A DNA stretch of 64,000 nucleotides from Antennarius striatus. Lineage: Eukaryota > Chordata > Actinopteri > Lophiiformes > Antennariidae. The notes beneath the pieces were generated by a model. That model saw only the letters and a list, made by a program, of their open reading frames with translations. It did not search any database and had not been told where the DNA came from. Numbering within the stretch: position 1 is the first letter of the stretch; each line of letters begins with the position of its first letter. Where the stretch lies: NCBI RefSeq assembly GCF_040054535.1, contig NC_090780.1:10630501-10694500 (forward strand). Direction: 5' to 3'. Made by a program: the position numbers and the translations under genes. Below are positions 1 to 11,600 of this stretch, in pieces.

Positions 1-442
1 GGGGTGGCGGTGTATGCCTCCTTGACATTAGCGTAGAACAGATCGATGGTTCTGTTCTTCCGTGTGGGACAGTCTACACACTGGACCATTGTGGGGAGAG
101 ATGAGTCCAAGGTGACGTGGTTAAAGTCACCGGTGATAATGACGAGCTCCTCCGGGTGCCGGGTACGAAAAGCGGAGGTGGTCCCACAGATGGTCTCTCG
201 TGCAGTCCGCACCTGGAGGGATGTAGACGGCGAGGACAATGACGTGTGAAAATTCACGCGCCAGGTAGTAGGGTCTGATGCTAACAGCAGTTAGCTCCAG
301 ATCGCAGGTACACAGTGTTGATTTCACCGTCACATGTCCCAGATGGCACCATCTATCGTTGGTATAGATTATTAATCCACCTCCTTTCTTCTTGCCGGTG
401 GTGTTCGTGTCCCGGTCCGCTCGTACAGAGGAGAAGCCGGTT
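1..442 (-). mobile_element. LINE fragment, endonuclease domain (L2/Rex-like non-LTR retrotransposon)
   Basis: On the minus strand the region reads as an endonuclease/exonuclease-type domain of a non-LTR retrotransposon. It contains the GGGLIIYTNDRWC and AVYIPPGA motifs usual in fish LINE ORF2 proteins. Towards position 1 a second frame continues the domain (TMVQCVDC- and NRTIDLFY-like residues), so the copy is frameshifted and not active. It runs off the left edge of the window and ends near 440 in an AT-rich TATATG-type simple repeat. The clade assignment is from memory of motif style and is uncertain; the LINE identity is firm. Confidence 0.75.
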
Positions 443-540
443 ATGTATATGTGTATATGTATACATATAAGTATATGTACAGTATATGTACACATATACA
501 GTATGTATATGTCTATATGTATGTAAAGGACAATAAATTG
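443..540. repeat. AT-rich simple repeat (TATATG/TACATA type)
   Basis: The stretch is a degenerate alternating tract built from TATATG, TATACA and GTATATGT units. It sits directly beside the LINE fragment. No coding signal is visible in it or in the 110 bases that follow up to the next SINE. Confidence 0.7.
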
Positions 541-649
541 CTATACAGAGTGGGAATTAATCGAATAAAAAAAGGAATGAACATTTTCTGGATATGTGGA
601 CAATAGATCTAGTATTAAACTAGAACCAATGTAGAAGAAGAAGAAGATA

Positions 650-942
650 TGGTTTATTGATCCCCACAGGGAAATTACATTTGTCACTCAGGTGTACATT
701 TGTTACATTTTTGTGTTAGTTTTTCATACAGTATATACTGTATGTACAGACCCCTGAAACAACCACAGCACACAAGGGGGCCTATAAGCATGCAGCCTCG
801 GCAGTGGCTGGGAGGTGAGCTGACGCCTCCCACCGTCAGCTCACACTCCGGAGATGTTCTGGCGGGAGAGGGAATCAATCCACTGATGGCTGGGCGATCT
901 GTCTTCAAGACATCTGCTCTACCGCTGAGCCACTGCCGCCCC
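650..942 (-). mobile_element. tRNA-derived SINE, copy A (antisense)
   Basis: Read on the minus strand, the element begins with a GGGGCGGCAGTGGCTCAG head followed by CGGTAGAGC, which matches a pol III A-box. It ends with a tail containing ATTTCCCTGTGGGGATCAATAAA. The same head, the GTGAGCTGACGGTGGGAGG body and the TTTCCCTNNGGGGAT tail recur at 47410-47772, which shows this is a repeat family. The tail is probably shared with a partner LINE (inference). Confidence 0.75.
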
Positions 943-949
943 ATGTAGT

Positions 950-1350
950 CAGAGACTGCAACATCCCGCGACACCCCTGAATACAAAATGTTACCCTGAC
1001 CTACTTGCATTATGTCAAAGATCAAAGCTAGTGCTCTGACCAACTTTCATAGATCAAAGCAGTAGCTTTGATCTACGGTCTTACACTGGCCTTCTCCCTC
1101 GTCTTTCTATCTTATCTTGTTCCCAAGTGTATAAAAGTTAAAATTTGACCTTGACCTAGTTTTCTCAAGGTCAAGGTCATCATTTCGTTTTCATCCCCTT
1201 TGCCGCCTGAGTAATGTGTTTTTTGTTACATCTTTCTATCTGCAATGGTTGCGGAGATATTTGGTGGACTAGCGGACAAACAAGCGCATGAACACACCAA
1301 CACTAACAATTTCAATACATCACCACTTTGAAGCGCGATGTAATAAACCA
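950..1350. repeat. Interspersed teleost repeat with paired AAGGTCA half-sites
   Basis: The stretch resembles a repeat commonly seen in teleost intergenic DNA (from memory). It contains TTGACCTTGACC followed after a short spacer by its near reverse complement AAGGTCAAGGTCA, and later phrases such as CAATGGTTGCGGAGATAT and CACTTTGAAGCGCG. No reading frame is visible. The family name is not known to me. Confidence 0.5.
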
Positions 1351-1497
1351 ATCTGACTATACATGCATGAACTATGATTAGTGAAAGGACATCTTGTAGT
1401 GGCAGAAGGGTAGCTACATCAGCTTGTTCTCTTCATTTGAACTTTACTGTATGGTAAAACCAACATGATCAATTATTTAGGTTTTATGCACTGGTTT

Positions 1498-1566
1498 GTT
1501 AGGGTTGGGGTTAGGGTTTAGGGTCAGGATTAGTGCTATGGTTAGGGTCAATGTTAGGGTCTACTG
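1498..1566 (+). repeat. Degenerate interstitial TTAGGG-like repeats
   Basis: Several GGTTAGGG and TTAGGGT units occur within about 70 bases, separated by variants such as GGGTCAGGATTAG. This is a decayed vertebrate telomere-type motif inside the chromosome arm. Confidence 0.6.
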
Positions 1567-2740
1567 GGTCTTTGGCATATATTTTAGTTGTGTTGTAGAG
1601 AAAACCTCATGTGCATCATCCAAAATAATATTCATACTCTTGTAAAACGGAGCTGATTGGAGCTAATTGTGTTTCATACATATACACTGTAGAGTTGACA
1701 CAGAATAGGTGGAATATAAATGTAAGTAAAGTGAAGAGGTTGACGCCCCCATGAATCTTTGACTTATATCTTTTTCTCTGTACATTTCTGAGGTTGGCAC
1801 AAGGGTGAACAGAGTGATTTTAGACACTGTATATTCTCTGTTTCTTTATCTTTACAGACCTGACTGCAAAAATATTCTATCTAATTTTTTTTTTTTTACC
1901 CAAACATCCTCAAAATGGTTTACATTCCGAACATTTTCACTAGTTTCTGTCTTTGTCTGTCCAGCTGTTGACTGCAGGCTGTCATCTGAACAAGATTGAC
2001 CCCTTGTGGTCATTTTGTGTCATGGCTGCTCTCTGCTACACAAATACCTGTATTCACGGTCCATGTTATTGAAATTAAATCATTCGTTCAAAATGTTCCA
2101 TTTTCTGAGTGGAAAAACAATAACACGTTTACTTCATTTTTGGAGGTCATTTTTTCCACATAAACTGCTGACTTTAAGTGAGAATTGACCGTTTGCTGTA
2201 CAGTACTTTATTCAGCTGTCTCTTCTGATCCCCTCTGAGTCCAGGTATAGCTCAGTTTCAGCAGGTGCTCCCTTTTGGCCAAATAATGCTCTAGTTGTTG
2301 TTGACCACACTCATAGGTGTCTTTTCTCTTCTGAACAGCTGTGGTTATGCCCAGTCCCTTTTCAACCGCTCCACAGTCCAATCTAATACATACAAAAGAA
2401 GGATGCAGATGGAATTGAAAAACTTTTTTTAATGTGCCAAATCACAAGGGTGCGTTAATTTACACTTGTCTTTTAGGTTTTATATTGTTTCAATGTTCAT
2501 AATTTGATTATAAATGTGAGCAGCATAGTTTGTTTTTTAAACAACAGGTTTCTTTATTGCAATTTAGAGGAACTTTATATTATGTCATGGTCATCCTCAA
2601 TTTGTGCATCAAGACTCGAGTCAGTGTGGAACTAATTATCTGAAAGTGTTCAGAACTGGACATTTGAATATCTTTCAGCAAGACTGAAAGAGTCCATCTG
2701 TTGAGGAAGATTATTGAAAACTTAAGAAAATTTACCGAAT
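1567..2740. other. Intergenic, no gene recognised
   Basis: The stretch is A/T-rich single-copy-looking sequence with short open frames that match nothing I recognise. No splice-bounded coding exon or conserved domain was seen. Confidence 0.6.
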
Positions 2741-2746
2741 GGACCT

Positions 2747-2910
<164 letters not shown>

Positions 2911-3027
2911 GTTTACTGTAATCCCTGTGATCACACAGTAGAGCCCACCCAAGGTGGCCAACCAGTGTGAATTGTAAACAGTAAACAAGATGGACCTTCC
3001 TGTTTGTTTTGTTTGTTTGTTAGTTAG

Positions 3028-3028
3028 T

Positions 3029-3073
<45 letters not shown>

Positions 3074-3094
3074 CGTGCGCGTGCGCGTGCGCGT

Positions 3095-3141
<47 letters not shown>
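3028..3141. repeat. (GT)n microsatellite with internal GC-rich GTGCGC block
   Basis: A GT tract whose centre (about 3069-3103) is GTGCGTGCGCGTGCGC-like. All of it is alternating purine-pyrimidine, a sequence type that favours Z-DNA. It lies 120 bases downstream of a CA tract of opposite sense. Confidence 0.95.
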
Positions 3142-3143
<2 letters not shown>

Positions 3144-3247
3144 TGGAAGGTTTGGCTACAGGAGAGAAAGAACCCATGCATACTAACCCAGCTGTCACTG
3201 CTGTAAAGTCAGACTTGAGAGACCACAGGATGCAAACTGGAGGGTCA

Positions 3248-3386
<139 letters not shown>

Positions 3387-4372
3387 GTCATCAAACACCC
3401 CCAGGCGTTCTCCACAGCCTCCTGCTTCCTTCCTCCCCTTTGTTAAACCTGCGAGCCAGACTTCGTCAAGCTGAGCACACAAACTAATGCATATGAATGT
3501 GTGCTGTCATCTTTATTAGACTCCGTTGCCAACATCCATTACATTTAACACGGGTCTTTAGTGACAAGGATTTCCCTCTCAGTCCATGTTAACTCACTGT
3601 TACTTGGCAGACGTGGATTATGCTGACCTCAGACTGGGATAAATTTGAATACACAAATTGTGAGAAACAAAGAGCAATCATGAGCAGCGGAGAAAGGCAG
3701 ACTTTCCACTGACAACCTATTCTTTCTAAGTTGTTTGGCTCTAGTTTATGGTTGGCTTTTTTATATGTCACCTTACAAAGGTCCTATCAGCTGTAACAAG
3801 TGGACATTTAATATTTCATAGATGAAACAGTTCTCTAACAATCTTCTTTTGAATTCTATAATTTACTTGCACTTAGCGATGATTAGACTGAAACCGCAAA
3901 CAGACTCTAAACGATGTAATGTCTGAGTAATGTTCTCTGTTTTCGACCACATATTCTCAATTTTTTTGTTCTTTATAAGTCCAGGACCTGTTGCAGCCTG
4001 CTCTTGCTTTTGTTTCTCGTTGCTTTGCTGAACACAACATAGGCCACAAAGAACACACGCCCACTCCAAATTCCAGTTAAGAGAGGTAGTGTTTTCAGGG
4101 TGGCATGTGGTGCTTTAAAAACATGATGACTGAACCCAGGTTGGAATAACAATGCTCTTCAGCCCAGACAATAGAGCACAGAATAAGCTTCCACAATATC
4201 CATCCTATTAGCCAAGGACACGAAAGGATTGTGGTTTGGGATTGTTTTATGGTTTTACTACTAGATCACTCTTTTGTTTGTAGATGTCTTGTGTTTTTTT
4301 TGTTTATATCAATGGAGGTCTTTCCATTTTATTGAGATTAGTTTCTTTCTATTGTGTACATGTGTGTCTGTG
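3387..4372. other. Intergenic, no gene recognised
   Basis: No conserved domain, tRNA or exon-like unit was found here on either strand. Confidence 0.55.
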
Positions 4373-4389
4373 TCTGTCTGTCTGTCTGT

Positions 4390-4424
<35 letters not shown>

Positions 4425-4447
4425 TGTGTGTGCGCGCGTGTGTGTGG
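4373..4447. repeat. (CTGT)n/(GT)n microsatellite
   Basis: CTGTCTGTCTGT is followed by a GT tract and a short GCGCGTGTGTGCGCGC segment. Confidence 0.9.
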
Positions 4448-4556
4448 GGAGGGGTCCTATCAGGACATGACATGAAATTAGTCCATCAATAGTTTTGAAT
4501 AGTGCTTCATAATTTTGTTTTCCTCTCTTTTAAAAAAACAAAAAACAACAACAACA

Positions 4557-4763
4557 TGCTTTTATTATCCCCTTAGGAAAATTATTTATCCACTCCAGCC
4601 TATTGTTACATTGCTCAAGGGCACCCTGGCAGTGCTCAAGAGGTGAACTGTCACCTCTTAATTGCTAGTTCAAACTCCAAACTTTTTTTTTCTACATGGA
4701 TCTTGGACCGCCACCCTACTGTCCCCAGCCCCAGACCCAGTGGACTGAACTACTGCCGCCCCA
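4557..4763 (-). mobile_element. tRNA-derived SINE remnant
   Basis: On the minus strand it begins GGGGCGGCAGTAGTTCAG, which is the same head type as the SINE at 650-942 with substitutions. It ends near a TTATCCCCTTAGGAAAATT tail related to the TTTCCC..GGGGAT tails of the other copies. The copy is old and diverged. Confidence 0.6.
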
Positions 4764-7163
4764 TTAGCTATGCTGTAAAGCACAGAGTTTGGCCTGTGTG
4801 CTTTTTATAAAATAAACTAAAGGATTAGATTCTCCTTTGTGGGTGGAACATTCCTGCCTCATGGACTCATAAAAACCTTGTAAAACCACAGGATTATCTC
4901 AAAAATGCAATATCTCCCTTGGTGTCGTTCCAGTCCTCTGAGTCAGGACTGACGTGTCTTGATAAATTCAATGATTTGAATCGCATGATGAAGCCAGGTT
5001 GTCAAAACATCTTTGTTTAAGTCTTGGAAAGTTGGCAATGCTGACATCAAAGATTATCACTATAAAATAATAAACTTAATAATATAACTCTGTTGTTTGA
5101 TGCCAAGTGGACTTGCAGTTACTGAGATTTCTATGGCAAAATATGTGAAATGACTAATAACTCATTTTCTCAATAAATAACAACAAAATGTTTCTTCTGT
5201 GAAATGTTTACATTTACTGTACTTATAATATTGTTTCCTAGGATTTGTTTGATTCTTGTGTGCTATTTTACTTACATAAGTAATTTGGGTACTTCTTCCC
5301 CATTTGATGGTGAGTTTAACTGCATAGTTTCTTAGCAAGAGTTTAGGGAGCCGTCACTGAGATGTCGACATGGTGGAAAACAGTCTGTGTATTCATGTCG
5401 GCAATACACAGAAACTACCCAGTGCTTTAAACTGGGATTCACTTCTCTGATTGCTGATGCCATTTGAAGTGTGAGGAAAGCAGAGGTGTGACACCAGCAG
5501 TGTCTGAATGACATGACATTGCTGCTTCAGCCGCTAGTCACTGACCCTCATAATGCAGACCCAGCCCCCAGTGTGAAGTACTTTTGTGTTGTCATCATCC
5601 TCAGAGGCCCAGGACTGGGGGGAGAGAGAAAGAGATTGGGGGTTGTTTGGGCACCTGGGGGCTTAGTGTTGGTAGGGTGCTGTCTGCTCTCAGGCAACAT
5701 TCTCCAAAAAAAAGCTTGTATTGTAATGAAAGCATTTGCATACTTGTGTGTTAGAGAGGGTGTTAACCTTTGACACCTTCAAGAACAGGTTGACAACAGA
5801 GTCCTCTTTCTCTACAGTTTAAGCATTAACACACTTGAAAATAACACCTTAGTGCGCCTCAAAAGTGTATCAAAACCAAATAGAGTACAGAAAGGAGTGC
5901 TCGAGTGAAGGAAGATTGCTTCAAATGGCAGTTCACACTCAAAGCAAAGTGTGCCAGATGATTTAAAAGTGAAGGACCCGTGGGTCTTTGGCGATGGCCA
6001 TACATCTTTGTGAGATTGAAAGAAAAATGTTTTCCTCTGAAATGATGTTGATAAAAAAAATCCTCTTTGAGTTATAAACAACAAACATTGATAGAAAGTT
6101 AACAAATAATGATCAAATTGTCCAAACCAAGAAGAAGAAGATGATTGTCATAAAAATGCAACTTCTGTCAAGTTCAAAGAAACAGTTCAATGTGAAATTC
6201 AACAGTTTTTATTTTAAAAACAAGAAATATAACTTTGGAGCCTTTTTTTTGATTGTCAGTAATCCTTATGTTCAATTACAATTTGTATTTGTACACAATT
6301 GAAGTAGTTGTCATTGGTAGGTCAGAGAGCCATAATTCAACCCACACTTAACTTGTTAATCCATCATTTCGCCAACTACTTTTATTCTCTATTTGTGTGA
6401 TTAATGTCCGTGTATAACTTTGGACAAGACAATATCCGCCTCTTCCGTTGATATTTTTGGGGGGTCTTTGTCATTATGGGTGATTGTGTTCATCTCTTGG
6501 ATTGAAGGGCTTCTTTCTAAGTACATGGTGCTTCACAGAGAAGACTTGACTCTGACATTCCTCCAGATAAGGGTTGCTAGGTGACACTATTGTCTGATCT
6601 TCTTTGTGGTCACATATTCATACTCAGATTGGAAGTTTCTTTATGAGGACTGTCTCATTAGTAGTCATATATTCATACCAAACCACCCCCCTACTTGACC
6701 CCTCCTTTACCAGTCGTGGGAAACACAAGTCCTGGACGAGATGTGCCGGTTTCAGGCAATTACTTGGAGGATGGTCAAAAAAAGTGCCCGACTTAAACAC
6801 TCTTTCGCTTTGTCTAAAGTCCAGAAGCATTCATCTTGTATTCCTCACACTATTTGTATGACACATTTGTAACTAGTTACAACAAACATCCAAAAAAGGA
6901 TTCTGAATTCATATTTTAAGAAACATGTGCGAATGTCCACAAACACAAATTTAATGAAATGTTTGCATCCATGTTACATCGTATCTCGGTGCTCGATCTT
7001 TAATTGGATTCTCACACCACGTGTAAGACATGACATAAGAGTTATAGAAGAAACATTTCTTTTGAGGAAAATTAATTGAATACATTGCTTTGTTCAGAAT
7101 AGTTACAACTCAGCATCTTAGATAAATTCATATTCTTGTCATAACATCTATGACAAGACATTT
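4764..7163. other. Intergenic upstream of epha2, no gene recognised
   Basis: Several open frames of 60-100 codons are present on both strands, but none shows a known domain, conserved motif or splice-bounded structure. Distal regulatory sequence for epha2 could lie here, but nothing in it can be named. Confidence 0.5.
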
Positions 7164-7303
<140 letters not shown>

Positions 7304-7610
7304 TTAAAGTTACGGGCAAGCAAACATTTAAAAATGAATGTACAGTAATACCGTAACTTGTTTCTGACGACCCACATCCTCCTCAATGGAACAGGTGTGG
7401 TCCCACCCCTAACTACCATATTTGGATAACTCCTACATTCCAGGGCGCGCGGGGCGGGGTCATCAGGAGCCTTGTCAATGGTGTGTTGGCTCGTGGTCAT
7501 TCAGCCGGTTGAAACACGGGAAGTTGAGTCAGACGGACGCGCCGGAGTGGACGAACGTACTTTTTTAAGAACAGAACTCCACGACTTTTAAATAAAAGTC
7601 GCGTGTAATC

Positions 7611-8600
7611 ATGGTACACCGTCGAGTCAACTTCTTTTTGTTTTTATTTATTCACCAATTTCTTACCAGCCTTCAATCTAAAGAACGTAAGTACCTTTAA
7701 TTAACCCCGTGACTGAAGAGACGTAGGACGAGCGCAGTTCGTGAGTCAGGAGTTTGGAATTTTATGGCTTTCTCGAGGTTTCACTTTATATTTAAATATA
7801 GACAAGTCCTGAATGTGTTCACCTTGTAGTTGTGTTTTGTGTTAATGTCAGTAGATACACCATAGCCTGCTCTGGTTAAGGATGATTGCATTTGAACAGC
7901 TGACCCTCGTAGTACTATTATATGAAAAGTAGAAAATCACATTTCAACATACAAAAGCTTAAGAAAACTTTTCCTTACTTATTTGTGTAAGGGTCCACGA
8001 AGGGTTAAGGGCCACTTGTGAGATGCCTTAACATGTCAGCTTTTTTGTTTCACGAGTGCAAATTCATGTATTTCTCCCGTCATGGCAATTTACCGGCCCA
8101 CGCCTTTCTCAGACATTGTTCGTCCACTAGGAAAGAAAGGAAAGAACCCTGGACCTGGAGGACACGGTCATTGAAATCCTGAATCAGACCGACATGGTTC
8201 ATTAAAATGTCAAGGCATGGCATGTGCCCCTCATAATGTTCTCGGCCTCAAACAGCGATCCGGGCTGTGAATTTACTTGTATAAGCAGATTATAGTAACA
8301 TCAATGAATAATCATGAAAAATGTCTTCAGTGAAAGAGGTGTCTTTAGTTCTGTAAAACACTGAGGTTTCTGTCATGGCTTAATGCTTAGTTCTTGATGC
8401 ATCAGGTGTTATTTATTAATTACATCTATCTTACTATGCCATGTTCGTCTGTTTCTTCAGAAATATTGCTGGATATGAGTGCCTCAGGATCAGAGTTGGG
8501 ATGGTTAACTTTGCCAAATGAGAACGGAGTAAGTACTTATGCCTCAAAGGTGCTTAAACACAAAGGTGTTTTACAGTTTCCTGTGGGAAATCTATCTATC

Positions 8601-8670
<70 letters not shown>

Positions 8671-11600
8671 AAGACTTACGCTTAAAAATCTAAAGCTTTG
8701 TTTCTCTATGTTAACATTATTAAAATAATTTTATGTGAAAATGTTAAAGTTGCAGAGTTCTCTCTGCGCATTCAGTCCTCAAGGAAAGCTTGCAGGGAGA
8801 GAAGGAATCAATTTTGGTTCAATGAGCCCGGCCGGTCTCATGCAAATACTGCTCTTTCATAAAAACTGTGTAAATAGCATTAAAATGTCAAGGTTCAGCT
8901 TGCATTTAATTGTATACTAGTGAGGTACATTTTCACACAAACGATGAGAGTTTCGAGTCTGATACCAAAATGACTCTGATTTTTCGTTTGGGATTCCTCC
9001 CTGATTTCAGAGAGACAATCTGTGGAGTTGTTGGAAGACATAAGTAAAAGAGACTGACAGTCTGGTCTCAGAGTGGAGAGCCATTCCTCTATCTATAGTT
9101 CAGTGGCTTTCTATCTAAAAAAAGTAACAGGACATCGCCACTTCCGCTTTTTGGTCTACATTTCTTGCATGAGCATCTGAGGATCTGAGGATTCTCATTT
9201 TACCTTGGAGGATTTTCCCTCAGCTACCAAGCTTTTCTGTGTAGTCATTTGTAAAGTTTTCACATACTTGTAAAGCATTTGTAGAAGGGATGAGTATATG
9301 GAATGTGTAGCTTTGCCCTCTGGAAAGGTATTTCAACATTCATTTTCAAAGTGTAGTGTGTGGAGGAAAAGAAAGCAAATATTTATTGATAATAGTTACC
9401 TGAAATGCCTGTTTTAATATAGGAATTTGCAGAGGTTTACAAAGTGTAATGATGAAACAGAGTGTCTCAAAGTGCTGCTGTGACCTGATATAACATGAGA
9501 AATATCTTTTAAAATCTTCTAAAATCTTTTACCTTTTGTCTCCAACAGCTGTTAAAATAGGCTAATACACATACAAGCATTAATTTACCACCTCAAATAT
9601 ACAGTGTAACATTTTAATGTTAGACAACGGCTTTTAATCTTCTGCTCGTCAATGCTTCCCTCTCTTAAAAAAGTCTTAATTGCTGCCAGTTTTGCTACCA
9701 TGCCTTCACGCTGTGCCTTTAAAGCTCATTTAACTGCCATAAATCTCAGTTGGCATTCTACAGTAGTATTTCCTGGATTTAGCTGCATGTCACACACACA
9801 TGCTCCCCACCAGTCTGGTAGTGGAAAGCCACACACGACGTGAGCACCGCATGTGTTTAAGCCAATAATCTTAATATGTGGAAAAGTGCCTCTGCTTACC
9901 CTTGCACTTTACGAGCTTCTCACTCACCATGAAAGAAGGGGTGTATCATCAATAAAACCTCTCGACATGAACAAAGACTCCGAACCCTGTACTTATTCCT
10001 TGAAAAAATTGCATCTTCTCCTTTCATTATTATTGCGTTTCAACGCTGACTGGTGACCCTAATGCTAATCTATCTCCCCTCTTTTTCCTTTTTCTTCACC
10101 GCAGTGGGAGATAGTCCAGACTGTGGTGAACGGCTCACTTTTGTATACCTACAGTGTTTGTGGAATTGAATCTATGGAACAGGATAACTGGTTACGCACA
10201 ACATTCATCCAGTGGAACCCAGGGGCAACTCGTGTCTCTGTGGAACTCAGCTTTGTTGTGCGAGACTGCAACACCTTTGAAGGTGCTTCTGTTGCCTGTA
10301 AAGAAACCTTCAACCTTTTCATCTCAGAAGCTGATGCTGATGTGGGAACCAACTTCCGTAAAGGCCAGTTTCGTAAAGTGGCCACCATCGCTCCAGATGA
10401 GGTCACACGGGGTCGTGTGCTAAAGGTCAACACCGAGACCAGGAGCATTGGGCCTCTGTCTAGAAAGGGCTTCTACCTGGCTTTTCAGGACATGGGCGCG
10501 TGTGTGGCACTGCTGTCTGTCAGAGTGTACTACAAGACGTGCCCGTCCACAGTGAAGAGCTTGGCGGCCTTCCCAGAGACTGTGGCAGATGCTCTCAAGG
10601 AAGTGGAAGGAGCCTGCGTGGAGAACGCCATCAGTCCGACCACCCCACGAATCTACTGCACAGCTGAGGGTGAATGGGTGGTTCCTTTGGGTCAGTGCCA
10701 GTGTCTGGCTGGCTATGAGAGTACTGGGGATTCCTGCCAAGGTAAGCACTTCCCTAAACACTCAATCATCTGAGACATGTTTGTGCTGCCTTGTGGGTTG
10801 TAGTAAATAAAACACCCTAACCACTGCTTTGGAAAGGTGTGAGGAATGAGTTCAGAGGAATGTTAATTGTGTCCGGTTTTGCTTGGAAGTCTCTCAATGA
10901 TGCTCCAGATCTGTTGTGAAGTTGGTACGGCAGCACTGGGTTTTAACATGGGATGTATCAAACATTTTGGTTCAGATCTGGAAGCATACACAGATGTGCT
11001 ATGGATCTTAATTGCTGCGAACGTTTCGACAGCCTCCCTCCCGTGCCTCATCTCTCTGCCTGTTGGGCAATAGCACATTCTGTTGCTGCTTTTTTCCCAG
11101 GACTATGAAATTAAGGATGGGTTCATTCACTAGGTCCCAGAACCTATGTCCTAATTCCACACAATGTTTTCATATTAAGTTTAGTGTGTGTTTACAGTGA
11201 AAAATTAACAAATGTCTAACATACTGGTATATACACTATAATAAATAGTTTTGAGATATAATGTTAAAAAAATGGGAACATACAAAGAACGACAGCCGAA
11301 TTAATGTTAAATACTGAATGTAAAAACTGTAAAATGAACAAAGAATAAATAGATGTCCTCAGTAGAAGACATAACTGTGGTTATGTTCTCCTACTGTTTG
11401 TGTGGAAGTTGTACTTTTGGTATTCTGGGTGTGGCGTGTTGAAACGCCTGGAGGATGTGTGGGAGGAGGGAGGGTAAAGTGAGAAGAGGAAGGAGAGAGG
11501 AAGGGCTCTGTGTAGCGCCGGTTTTCTGAAAGGAATTCTTTCATCCTCACGTCACCTTTTCAACACGAATATACTGAAGAAAGGGCCGTGTGAATATGTC

